Shown here: positions 18,233 through 27,445 of the stretch, piece after piece
How the letters are laid out: each line of letters opens with the position of its first letter
Numbering within the stretch: the first letter of the stretch is position 1
Program-made: the position numbers and the translations under genes
The notes under the pieces: model-generated
Seen by the model: only the letters and a program-made list of their open reading frames with translations
What the model was told of the DNA's origin: nothing
Databases searched by the model: none
DNA from: CAZKXX01 sp964556705
Lineage (GTDB): Bacteria; Acidobacteriota; Terriglobia; UBA7540
Length of the DNA: 64,000 nt
Assembly: GCA_964556705.1 (NCBI GenBank)
Contig: CAZKXX010000005.1
Location: 1-64,000, forward strand
Direction: 5' to 3'

Positions 18233-18395
18233 CAAGTATTCAATCGCCGCCCCAGCGCAGGCGTGCGCTCTGCGTCATTCCGCCGGCAACATTCTCGTAT
18301 CGCGGGAGACGCTTGAACGCGACTCAAGTCGTAGTTTTCCTCACGAGTTCCTGCATAATCGAGACTCTCGTAAAAATCAACGGAGGTTTTTCGCC

Positions 18396-18896
18396 ATGGG
18401 AGTAATTGACGAAGTGTTGAAAGCCAACGAGAACTATGCCAAGGGATTCAACCAAGGGAATCTGCCCATGCCGCCGGCGCGGAAGCTGGCCGTGGTGGCC
18501 TGCATGGACGCGCGGCTGGTGGTCTCCCAGATTCTGGGTACCAAGCCCGGCGACGCGCACGTCATCCGCAACGCGGGCGGGATCGTCACCGAGGACGCGC
18601 TGCGCTCGCTCATCATCTCCCACCACCTGCTCGGCACGCAGGAGTTCATGATCATCAATCACACTGACTGCGGCATGTTGACGTTTCGGGACGGCGACCT
18701 GCACCGGCGACTCATCAACGAAACGGGGACCGACGCCGTCGCACCCGCGCGCTTCTTCGCCTTTCCGGAGCTCGAAGCCAACGTCCGCAACCAGATCCAG
18801 AAAGTGAAGTCGCATCCCTGGATTCCCAAGCAGATTCCCGTGCGGGGTTTTATTTACGACGTCAAGACCGGACGGCTGAAAGAGGTGAAGGCCTGA
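18396..18896 (+). CDS. Beta-class carbonic anhydrase
   Basis: A 166-residue carbonic anhydrase that hydrates CO2 to bicarbonate. Zinc ligands are visible as C36 in VVACMDARL, H89 in INHTDCG and C92; D38 and R40 form the catalytic dyad of the beta class. VIRNAGGIVTEDALRSL is the family active-site motif. The length fits the short, type II-like bacterial clade. The ATG at 18396 is preceded by CGGAGG, ten bases upstream. It follows the fumarase gene but the gap of about 160 bases may hold its own promoter. It converges on the DUF72 gene. Confidence 0.93.
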   Translation: MGVIDEVLKANENYAKGFNQGNLPMPPARKLAVVACMDARLVVSQILGTKPGDAHVIRNAGGIVTEDALRSLIISHHLLGTQEFMIINHTDCGMLTFRDGDLHRRLINETGTDAVAPARFFAFPELEANVRNQIQKVKSHPWIPKQIPVRGFIYDVKTGRLKEVKA

Positions 18897-18954
18897 CCGC
18901 GCAGGGGGCAAGGCTCGCATGGCCCGCACGAAGAGGGCACGGAACGCCGCGCCC

Positions 18955-19893
18955 TTACCCTTCCTTGGCCGGCGCGGCGTCGAAGAGCGAGCCGGTCTCG
19001 CCCGGCGGCACGGGCAGCGGCTCGGCGGAAGCGATTTCCTGAAGCTGCGGGTAGTGCGCGAGCATCGTTTCCGGCACGCGCACGGGGCCGCCGCGCAGCA
19101 GGCTCACGAGTTGCAGCGCGTTGGCAATGGCTTGGCCGCGGAAGTGGTTGTTGGTGACGACGAACGTGACGCCGGCGCTTTCCGCCACTTTGCGGATGCG
19201 CTCCGCCCAAGGCTCAAGTTCCTCCATCGAGTAGAGGTAGTTGTAGCGCTCCGCGCCGGTCTCCGTGGAACTGAACCACTGCTCGTAGTTCCGCCCATGC
19301 AGGCGCACATAGCCCACGGGCGCGGTGGCGCGAGCTGTGGGAGCAAGAGACCTTCCGATGACCGGCTGGTCGATATTGCAGAACCCGACCCCCGATTCCG
19401 CCAGCCACTCGAAAACCTCCGCGCGATTCCAGGAGGCGTGCCTGACTTCGATGACCAGCGGGTGTTCCATGAACATCATCATCAGCCCGCCCAGATACTC
19501 GCGATTCGCCTTCGTGTTCTTGAACGACCAGGGAAACTGCACGAGCAATGCGCCCAGCCGGCCCGCTTCGACCAGCGGGCGGATTCCTTCCTTGAAGATT
19601 TTTTCGTCCTCGCGGTTGGCGTTGCGGTCGTGCGTAAAGCGTTGCCAGAGTTTGGCCGTAAACTGGAACGCGGGGTTTTCGGCAACGCGCCGCGCCCAGG
19701 CGCGCGCCATCCGCGCTTCGGGCGGATGGTAAAACGTCGTATTGATTTCGATGGTGTCGAAGAACCGCGCGAGGTAAGCCGCCTCGTGGAAACCGCGGGG
19801 TTTGCGCGCGGGATAGACGATCCCTGCCCAGTCGTCGTACGACCAGCCGGCGGGGCCGACGCGAATTTCGCCGCGAGCGGGTTTGCGGCTCAT
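18955..19893 (-). CDS. DUF72 (YecE-like) TIM-barrel protein
   Basis: A 312-residue DUF72 protein. Characteristic elements are VGPAGWSYDDW at the start, FFDTIEINTTFYHPP, FTAKLWQRFTHDRN, LLVQFPWSFKNT, VIEVRHASWNR, GYVRLHGRN and VTNNHFRGQAIANALQL. The fold is a TIM barrel with conserved acidic and histidine residues, related to xylose isomerase-like or endonuclease IV-like barrels, but no function is established for the family. The ATG at 19893 is preceded by a purine-rich stretch. It converges with the carbonic anhydrase gene. Confidence 0.9.
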   Translation of the reverse strand: MSRKPARGEIRVGPAGWSYDDWAGIVYPARKPRGFHEAAYLARFFDTIEINTTFYHPPEARMARAWARRVAENPAFQFTAKLWQRFTHDRNANREDEKIFKEGIRPLVEAGRLGALLVQFPWSFKNTKANREYLGGLMMMFMEHPLVIEVRHASWNRAEVFEWLAESGVGFCNIDQPVIGRSLAPTARATAPVGYVRLHGRNYEQWFSSTETGAERYNYLYSMEELEPWAERIRKVAESAGVTFVVTNNHFRGQAIANALQLVSLLRGGPVRVPETMLAHYPQLQEIASAEPLPVPPGETGSLFDAAPAKEG

Positions 19894-20019
19894 CTTCGCC
19901 TTTTATTCGCCCCTCAAGAATATTCCGGAACGCCCTCAGTGTCAAGCCGCGAGCCGGGAATTGCAACCGGAAACGGCGGCGCGGGCCGGAAGCCTTCTCG
20001 AGCGCCGCGCAAGCCCGTC

Positions 20020-20049
20020 GTGACGGCGCGCGCCATTCTGGGATAGAAT
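20020..20049 (+). promoter_or_regulatory. Candidate promoter for the GNAT-capA genes
   Basis: GTGACG (20020-20025) and TAGAAT (20044-20049) are separated by 18 bases and lie 41 bases before the acetyltransferase ATG. Four of six bases match at -35 and five of six at -10. Confidence 0.35.
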
Positions 20050-20090
20050 CCCCGGCTGGTCTTTATCCCTTCATACTCGGCAGGTGACGA

Positions 20091-20612
20091 ATGACGGAAT
20101 GGAGCGCCCCTCTGAAGATCCGGCCGGCCCGCCCGGACGACGCGAAGGAAATCGCGCGCATTTACAACCAGGGCGTGCAGGACCGCGCCGCGACCTTTGA
20201 GAACGCCTTCGTCACGCCGGAAGAGCGGTACCTGTGGATCGTGGCCCGGCCGGAGAAATTTCCCGTGCTCGTCGCCGAGGTAAAGCACACGATGATGGGC
20301 TGGGCGTCGCTCACGCCCTACAGCCCGCGCGCCTGCTACAGCGGCATCGCGGAGCTTTCCATCTACATCGACCGCAGCCTGCGCGGCCACGGCGTGGGCC
20401 AGGATCTGATGAAGGCCATGCAGGAGGCGGCGCGCGAACGCGGGTTCTACAAAATCGTGGGGCGCGTCATGGCGGATAACGAGCCGGCGCGCAAACTCTG
20501 CCAGCTGATGGGCTGGCGCGAAGTGGGCGTGCACGCCAAACACGGCAAACTCGGCAACGCGTGGCACGATCTGGTGCTGGTGGAGTTTCTGATTCCCGAG
20601 AACCTGAAGTAG
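20091..20612 (+). CDS. GNAT-family N-acetyltransferase (phosphinothricin acetyltransferase-like)
   Basis: A 173-residue GCN5-related acetyltransferase that uses acetyl-CoA. The pattern IRPARPDDAKEIARIYN, then AELSIYIDRSLRGHGVGQDL (acetyl-CoA pyrophosphate loop RGxGxG) and ERGFYKIVGRVMADNEPARK, followed by GWREVGVHAKHGK, closely fits the phosphinothricin/methionine sulfoximine acetyltransferase subgroup. Such enzymes acetylate small amino-acid analogues and often have a general detoxification or housekeeping role. AGGTGA lies upstream of the ATG at 20091. The CapA-type gene begins 27 bases after its stop and probably shares its transcript. Confidence 0.88.
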   Translation: MTEWSAPLKIRPARPDDAKEIARIYNQGVQDRAATFENAFVTPEERYLWIVARPEKFPVLVAEVKHTMMGWASLTPYSPRACYSGIAELSIYIDRSLRGHGVGQDLMKAMQEAARERGFYKIVGRVMADNEPARKLCQLMGWREVGVHAKHGKLGNAWHDLVLVEFLIPENLK

Positions 20613-20638
20613 AAAAGCTCAGTGGACGGTCACGGCCC

Positions 20639-21649
20639 ATGCGACGGCGGAGCTTCGCGATCCGGATTCTTCTCGCCCTGGCGGGCGGCGCGCTGCTTCC
20701 GACGGCCCTCCTCGCCGAAGACACCGACGAACGCGAACGGACGCTCTTGTTTGCCGGCGACATCATGCTCTCGCGCGGCGTGGGCGCGCGCATGGCGGCA
20801 AAGGACGACTGGACGTTCCCCTTCCACAAAGTGGCGGAGACGCTGCGCGCCGCCGACCTGACGTTCGGTAATCTCGAGTGTCCCGTCTCCGACGCGGGCC
20901 GCGAGCGCGGGCACCTCTATTCTTTCCGCGCCGACCCGCGCGCGCTCGAAGGGCTCACCTTCGCCGGCTTCGACGTCGTCTCGCTGGCCAACAACCACGC
21001 CTATGACTGGGGTCCGGACGCGCTGCTCGATTCCATCCAGCGGCTGGAAGATGCGGGCCTCCGCGTGGTCGGCGCGGGCGCGAGCGACCGGGCGGCCCAT
21101 TACCCGGTCATCGTGGATCTCGACGGAGTCCGCATCGCGTTTCTCGCCTACGTCAACATCGAGCCGAAGGCGGCGGCCGCCGGACCGGAAAAGCCCGGCG
21201 TCGCCTGGCTCGATCCCGACCGCGTGCTCGCCGACATCCGCTTCGCGCGGCCGCTCGCTCACATCGTGGTGGTCTCGCCGCACTGGGGCGTCGAGTACTC
21301 GCCCAAGCCCCAACGCGCGCAGGTGGAACTCGCTCGGCAGTGGATTGATGCCGGCGCCGACCTCGTCGTCGGCCACCATCCGCACGTCGTTCAGCCCATC
21401 GAAGAATACGGGGGCGGATGGATCGCCTACAGCCTCGGCAATTTCGTCTTCGACCAGGCGCCGCCCGCCACGCGCCGCGGGCTGCTGCTTCGGGTCACCT
21501 TGCGCGGCAAGCGGATTGCCGAGGTGACGCCGATTAAGACCGTCATCGAACCAACATTCCAGGCGGCCATCCCCGATCTGAAAGCGCCCGTGGCTGAAAC
21601 GGCTCGTCAAAGCGGAAAAGAACGACCGGCTTCCGCGCGGGGAGAGTGA
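20639..21649 (+). CDS. Secreted CapA-family metallophosphoesterase-like protein
   Basis: A 336-residue protein with an N-terminal signal (RRRSFAIRILLALAGGALLP). The CapA/PGA-cap fold is shown by FAGDIMLSRGVGARM, NLECPVSDAG, VSLANNHAYDWG, VSPHWGVEYSPKPQ and GHHPHVVQPIEEYG ending in YSLGNFVFD. These motifs carry the metal-binding residues of a calcineurin-like phosphoesterase. CapA of Bacillus takes part in poly-gamma-glutamate capsule production, but most distant members have no known substrate and no other capsule genes adjoin this one. The start ATG 20639 lies just after the GNAT gene. Confidence 0.85.
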   Translation: MRRRSFAIRILLALAGGALLPTALLAEDTDERERTLLFAGDIMLSRGVGARMAAKDDWTFPFHKVAETLRAADLTFGNLECPVSDAGRERGHLYSFRADPRALEGLTFAGFDVVSLANNHAYDWGPDALLDSIQRLEDAGLRVVGAGASDRAAHYPVIVDLDGVRIAFLAYVNIEPKAAAAGPEKPGVAWLDPDRVLADIRFARPLAHIVVVSPHWGVEYSPKPQRAQVELARQWIDAGADLVVGHHPHVVQPIEEYGGGWIAYSLGNFVFDQAPPATRRGLLLRVTLRGKRIAEVTPIKTVIEPTFQAAIPDLKAPVAETARQSGKERPASARGE

Positions 21650-21735
21650 CGCCGCCGCCCGGCGGAGGGTTTTGCTTTTCCCGGACGGAATCCTGTCACA
21701 CGCCGCGGGCGAGCGAATCACGCCCCCACATTGCG

Positions 21736-21765
21736 TTGGGTTTATTGCCACGACAGCACTATAAT
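21736..21765 (+). promoter_or_regulatory. Candidate promoter for the DUF4382-like lipoprotein gene
   Basis: A consensus -10 TATAAT at 21760-21765 is preceded at 18 bases by TTGGGT (21736-21741, three of six matches). It lies about 60 bases before the ATG at 21824. Confidence 0.45.
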
Positions 21766-21823
21766 GATGAACGCGTTTCCCTGAAGTCGGGGGTCGGGTC
21801 GGGACCCATCCTCAGGAGAACTC

Positions 21824-23347
21824 ATGATGAAGAACTCGCGACGTTGGCCCTCCCTGCTTGGCGTGTTGCTGCTGGCCGGCCCAATCCTCGCCTCGTGCGG
21901 AAACGGCGGCGCCCCGGTTGAGGACCCGTTCGGGTCGCTCACGGGCAGCACGTTCGTATTCATCGGCGACGCGCCGCCCGCCGGTTCCAGCATCCTGAAG
22001 TTCGAAATCACCGTCACGGGGGCGGTGCTCTGCCCGCAGGTTTCCGGCAGCCAGTGCCAGGGCTCGCCGCAGGTGCAACTGCTCACGGAAGCCGTGGAGA
22101 TTGAACTCCATCAACTGGAACTCGAGTCGGCGTTTCTGGCCCTGCGCTCGGCTCCCCTCGGGACGTACGCGGGCGTGCAACTGACCTTCGCGAATCCCGA
22201 GCTAAAGCTCCTTCAGTCCGACGGGACGGTGGTCGAACTGGAAGGCACGGGCCTGCCGCTCAATCCAACGACGGTCGTCGTGAGCTTCTCGCAGCCTCTC
22301 AACATCCAGGCCAACGAACACCGCGGTTTCCTGATTGACTTCAACGTTCGCGACTCGATTCAATCGTCGGGCGCCAGTGTGACCGGGGTTGCTCCCGTTG
22401 TCAGCCTGGTCGAACTTCCCGTTGTAACCGGCCAGGCGATTCATGAGTTGGAGGACACCAAGGGGACCGTTTCCAACCTGGCGAAGACCTGCCCGACGGG
22501 AACCTTTACGCTCACGGACTCGCTGACGGGGCTGCCCATCACGAATATTCGCTTCGATGCGACGACGGAATTTGATGACGATCTCACCTGCGAGACGTTC
22601 GCGAACGGTCAGGTGGTTGAAGCGGAAATCGAGTTCCGCTCGCCGGGCCAGCAGGCCGTCGAGTTTTTCGCCAAAGAAATTGAACTCGTGAATCCCGGCG
22701 ATGAGGACGAACTGGAAGGTCTTGTCTTCGCCGTGAATTCGGCTTCGGAGTTCGTTCTTCTCGTCCAGAACGAGCACAACGTGCCGAATCTCTCAGGCGG
22801 AAATTTCGTGACGGTGACGCTGGACCCCGAGGGCGTGGAGTTCCGGATTGACATGGACGACCTGCCCGTCGAGTCGGTGGACTTCGACGCGGGCGGCGAC
22901 CTCATTGTCGGCCAGCGCCTGGAGGTCAAGATCCTCGATGGAACGCTCGAGATTGCGACGGGCGGTTGCGGGACCGTGGACGCCGGCTGCGCGGCGATGA
23001 CGCGCCGACTGAAGCTGAAGAAGTCCACCCTCACGGGCCGCGTCGCGTTCGTCGCCGCACCGGACTTCACGCTGGACCAGCTTCCCAGCCTCTTCGGACA
23101 CGCCAGCCTCTTCCGTCCCATCACCGCCGACTGCCAGGCCTGCTTCGTAGATTCCATTCAGGTCGCGACGTCAGACCAGACGCAATTTGAGGGCGGCCTG
23201 ACCGACGTCAACACGATGCCGATCAACGTCACGGTGACCGTGCGCGGCCTGCTGGTGAGGGGGCAGTTTGCAGGGCCGGGCCCGATGAGCACGTTCCCGC
23301 CTCGGTTCATTGCGCGTAAAGTCCGGCAGCGCACGCCTTCGCCCTGA
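21824..23347 (+). CDS. Surface lipoprotein with DUF4382-like and DUF5666-like domains
   Basis: A 507-residue predicted lipoprotein. The signal peptide ends in a lipobox (GPILASC, cysteine near residue 25). The first domain, starting GSTFVFIGDAPPAGSSILKF and continuing with VEIELHQLELESAFLAL and YAGVQLTFANPELKL, matches the DUF4382 pattern of proteins that describe a small beta-sandwich. The second half has repeated short beta units with GQVVEAEIEFRSP, GQRLEVKILDG and FEGGLTDVNTMPINVTVTVRG, reminiscent of DUF5666 OB-like repeats. Function is unknown. AGGAGA sits before the start. A strong inverted repeat terminator follows the stop by 80 bases. Confidence 0.8.
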   Translation: MMKNSRRWPSLLGVLLLAGPILASCGNGGAPVEDPFGSLTGSTFVFIGDAPPAGSSILKFEITVTGAVLCPQVSGSQCQGSPQVQLLTEAVEIELHQLELESAFLALRSAPLGTYAGVQLTFANPELKLLQSDGTVVELEGTGLPLNPTTVVVSFSQPLNIQANEHRGFLIDFNVRDSIQSSGASVTGVAPVVSLVELPVVTGQAIHELEDTKGTVSNLAKTCPTGTFTLTDSLTGLPITNIRFDATTEFDDDLTCETFANGQVVEAEIEFRSPGQQAVEFFAKEIELVNPGDEDELEGLVFAVNSASEFVLLVQNEHNVPNLSGGNFVTVTLDPEGVEFRIDMDDLPVESVDFDAGGDLIVGQRLEVKILDGTLEIATGGCGTVDAGCAAMTRRLKLKKSTLTGRVAFVAAPDFTLDQLPSLFGHASLFRPITADCQACFVDSIQVATSDQTQFEGGLTDVNTMPINVTVTVRGLLVRGQFAGPGPMSTFPPRFIARKVRQRTPSP

Positions 23348-23429
23348 AGAAACCACGGCGTCCACCGGACGAAGCTTCAACTCGCGGCCGCGTCCTGACG
23401 CGATTCGAGCCGGCAAGCGAAAATGCCAA

Positions 23430-23461
23430 GGGGGCGCAACGTCGCCTGACGTTGCGCCCCC
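23430..23461. terminator. Bidirectional intrinsic terminator
   Basis: A perfect 14-bp inverted repeat (GGGGGCGCAACGTC at 23430-23443 and its complement at 23448-23461) encloses a 4-base GCCT loop. It lies between two convergent genes (lipoprotein and persulfide dioxygenase). The minus strand has a TTTT run four bases after the stem and the plus strand a weaker CTCTTTC, so it may serve both directions. Confidence 0.75.
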
Positions 23462-23495
23462 GACTCTTTCGGAGTCTTTCCGCAGACACTTTAAC

Positions 23496-24914
<1,419 letters not shown>

Positions 24915-25107
24915 TGCCCCCTCCGAAAGTTTTTCGCCCCTGCTTTTCAATTACCACAGCGGGCCGCGCCGCGTCCAGACACCTCGGGTGGCGCAGGTCT
25001 GTCTTTGGGCCCGCGGCTCTTCGCGCCGAAGGTCTCACGGCAGGCCCTCACCGCGAATGGTTGCTTTGACATGCAATCCAAAACCCCGGCGATGGGACCG
25101 AACCGCG

Positions 25108-27189
25108 TTACGGCGTGTCGCTCAATTCCTCCAGCAATTCCTTTGCCTGGTAAACACTTCGCAGGGCCTCGCGGATGCCTTCCGAATGGACGGAGATCGC
25201 GCGTGGAAGCTCTTCGCGGTAGAGGAACCGGTTGGGCAACTGGTGGATGTTGCCGTCGAAAATCAGTCCCACCACTTCGCCCGACGCGTTGACGACGGGG
25301 CTGCCGGAATTGCCGCCGATGATGTCGTTGGTGGAAACGAAGTTGAACGGCGTTTTGAGCTTCAGCGCCGATTTGCGTTCGACAAAACTCTTCGGCAACC
25401 GGTATGGGGACCTGCCCGTGGCGCGCTTGTAGAGGCCGCGGAAATCGGTGGCCCAGGGGATCTTCTCCTTGTTTTCCACGTAGCCGCGGACCGCGCCGTA
25501 GCTGAGACGCAGCGTGAAGGTGGCTTCCGGCGCGACGCTGCGTCCGCGCGCGGCGAAGAGGGCTTTGGCCACGAGCGTTCCCTGCGTCTGCTCGACGCTT
25601 TCGATTTCGTCTTCGTAGCGTTTCAGCAGCGCGCGCGCGTCGGCATCCACTTCGCGCGCGAAAACAATCATCGGGTCCTGAGAATTCTGGATGGCTTCGA
25701 GCCCCCCCGCGGCGAGCCGTTTGCGCTCCGCCACGTCCTGGAGCTTCGTGCCGCGCACCAGTTCTTCCGCCCGCTGCGCGGGAGTCTTGCCGGCGAGCAG
25801 CTTGCGCGCCAGCGGGTTCGCGCCGCCCAGCTCTTCCTGAAGGACGGCGAGCCCGTGCGTGAAGTTGGCGATTTCGAGCGAATCGTAGAGGGGGGCAGTG
25901 GAATAAAGCTGGAGTTCGAGCGAAGGCAGCGCGGACTCGCGATAGGGCGGCAGGCGCTGCTCGTTCGCCTTGGTCTTCTCCTCCGCCAGACGCACCAGAT
26001 GGCGGGCGTGGGTGAACAGCTTCGAGGCTTTCAGCCCGACACCCGAAAATTCCACGAAGTACCAGGGCGCGAAGAAGGCGCGGAAGGATTGCTGCGCGCG
26101 AGCCAGCGCGTCCCAGGCGCCGCCGTACTGCCGCTGCCATTCGGGATTCGCCGCCACCCTGGCCCTCAGGTCTTCTTCATCCTTTCGCTTCGCCGCCATC
26201 AGTTGCGGGTCGAGCAGGCCGGACTGGTATCCTTTGATCGCCTTGAGCGAATTTTCGACGGAAAACAAATCGTCGGAGGCGACGCGGGCTTCTTCCTCGC
26301 CGCGCGCGCTGAATTCCGCCAAAGCCTTCCGCCAGCGCTCGAGCGCGCGCAGGATCGTCGGGTAGCGGACGTCGCGCAGAAATTCGAGCTGGGAGAGCGT
26401 CAGCAGCCGGCCCGTCGAGCCCGGATGGCCGGAGACGAACACGAGGTCGCCCTCGCGCGCGCCGTTCGGGCTCCAGCGCAGGAACTGCTCGGTCCGTGCC
26501 GGCTGGCCGTTTTCGTAGGCGCGGAAAAACGCCACGTCGAGACAGTAACGCGGGAACGTGAAGTTGTCCGGATCGCCCCCGAAGAAGGCGATATCTTCCT
26601 CCGGCGCGAAGACCAGCCGCACGTCGGTAAACTTCTTGTAGCGATAGACGTTGAAGAGTTCTCCGGCGTAGAGCGTCACCACGTCGCAGCGAAGTCCGGT
26701 CCGGTCGGCGCATTCCTTTTCGATGCGCGCCGTCTGCTCGCGCTGGGCGCGGGCGCGCTCGGCGTCCGACATTTCGGGCTTCAGCGTGGCGTTGACCTGT
26801 TCGGTGACGTCGTCCAGGCTGACGAGCACGTTCAGCTCGAAATCCGGGCAGGGTTTTTCCTCGGCGTGCGTGCGGGCGTAAAACCCGTTGGCGATGTAGT
26901 TGTTTTCCGCGGTGCTCAGCGCCTGAATGCACTCACGGCCCACGTGATGGTTCGTCATCGCCAGGCCCTGCGGCGAAACGAACGAGCCCGAGCCGCCGTT
27001 GTTGAAGCGCACGGAAGCCAGGCGCAGCCGGTCGAGCCATTCCTCGGTGGGGTCGAACTTGTAGCGCTGCTTTACCTGCTCGACGGGAAATTCGTTGAAC
27101 AGCCACATGCCCTCTTCGGCCGGCGCCGAAAGCGGCAGCGCCGCGAACGCCAGCGCAAGAGTCAGGGAACGAATGAGAGCTTTGACCAT
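25108..27189 (-). CDS. S46-family dipeptidyl-peptidase (DPP7/DPP11 type)
   Basis: A 693-residue exported serine peptidase starting at ATG 27189, with CGGAG seven bases upstream. A signal peptide spans about residues 1-24. The catalytic triad of S46 peptidases is visible: H82 in AMTNHHVGREC, the aspartate in FFGGDPDNFTFPRYC, and the serine in DIIGGNSGSPVVNASG. A helical insertion between the two trypsin-like half-barrels (roughly residues 280-560) is typical and provides the exopeptidase cap. The family removes dipeptides from peptide N-termini in the periplasm. The residue that separates DPP7 from DPP11 specificity lies near FDGNIHQLPN but I cannot assign it. Length is normal. Confidence 0.92.
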   Translation of the reverse strand: MVKALIRSLTLALAFAALPLSAPAEEGMWLFNEFPVEQVKQRYKFDPTEEWLDRLRLASVRFNNGGSGSFVSPQGLAMTNHHVGRECIQALSTAENNYIANGFYARTHAEEKPCPDFELNVLVSLDDVTEQVNATLKPEMSDAERARAQREQTARIEKECADRTGLRCDVVTLYAGELFNVYRYKKFTDVRLVFAPEEDIAFFGGDPDNFTFPRYCLDVAFFRAYENGQPARTEQFLRWSPNGAREGDLVFVSGHPGSTGRLLTLSQLEFLRDVRYPTILRALERWRKALAEFSARGEEEARVASDDLFSVENSLKAIKGYQSGLLDPQLMAAKRKDEEDLRARVAANPEWQRQYGGAWDALARAQQSFRAFFAPWYFVEFSGVGLKASKLFTHARHLVRLAEEKTKANEQRLPPYRESALPSLELQLYSTAPLYDSLEIANFTHGLAVLQEELGGANPLARKLLAGKTPAQRAEELVRGTKLQDVAERKRLAAGGLEAIQNSQDPMIVFAREVDADARALLKRYEDEIESVEQTQGTLVAKALFAARGRSVAPEATFTLRLSYGAVRGYVENKEKIPWATDFRGLYKRATGRSPYRLPKSFVERKSALKLKTPFNFVSTNDIIGGNSGSPVVNASGEVVGLIFDGNIHQLPNRFLYREELPRAISVHSEGIREALRSVYQAKELLEELSDTP

Positions 27190-27445
27190 CGAATATCTCC
27201 GGAATGAAGAATTGCGGCGAGCCTGATTGCGGCAGGGCATCTGCCTCCCTGCTCCGCTTGAGCAGGCAGAGCTGCGAAAAACGGAAAAACCATTCTCGCA
27301 CCCTGGCGCGGTAAAGACAACACGCCACGCGCGAAGGCCGGCATTTGACTTCGCCCGCCGTCCCACCTAGACTCACGTTGAATCAAGCGGCTCCGAGCGC
27401 AGCGTTCCCGCCCGCCAGCGCGGGGAATGCGCGCGGGTTTGACTC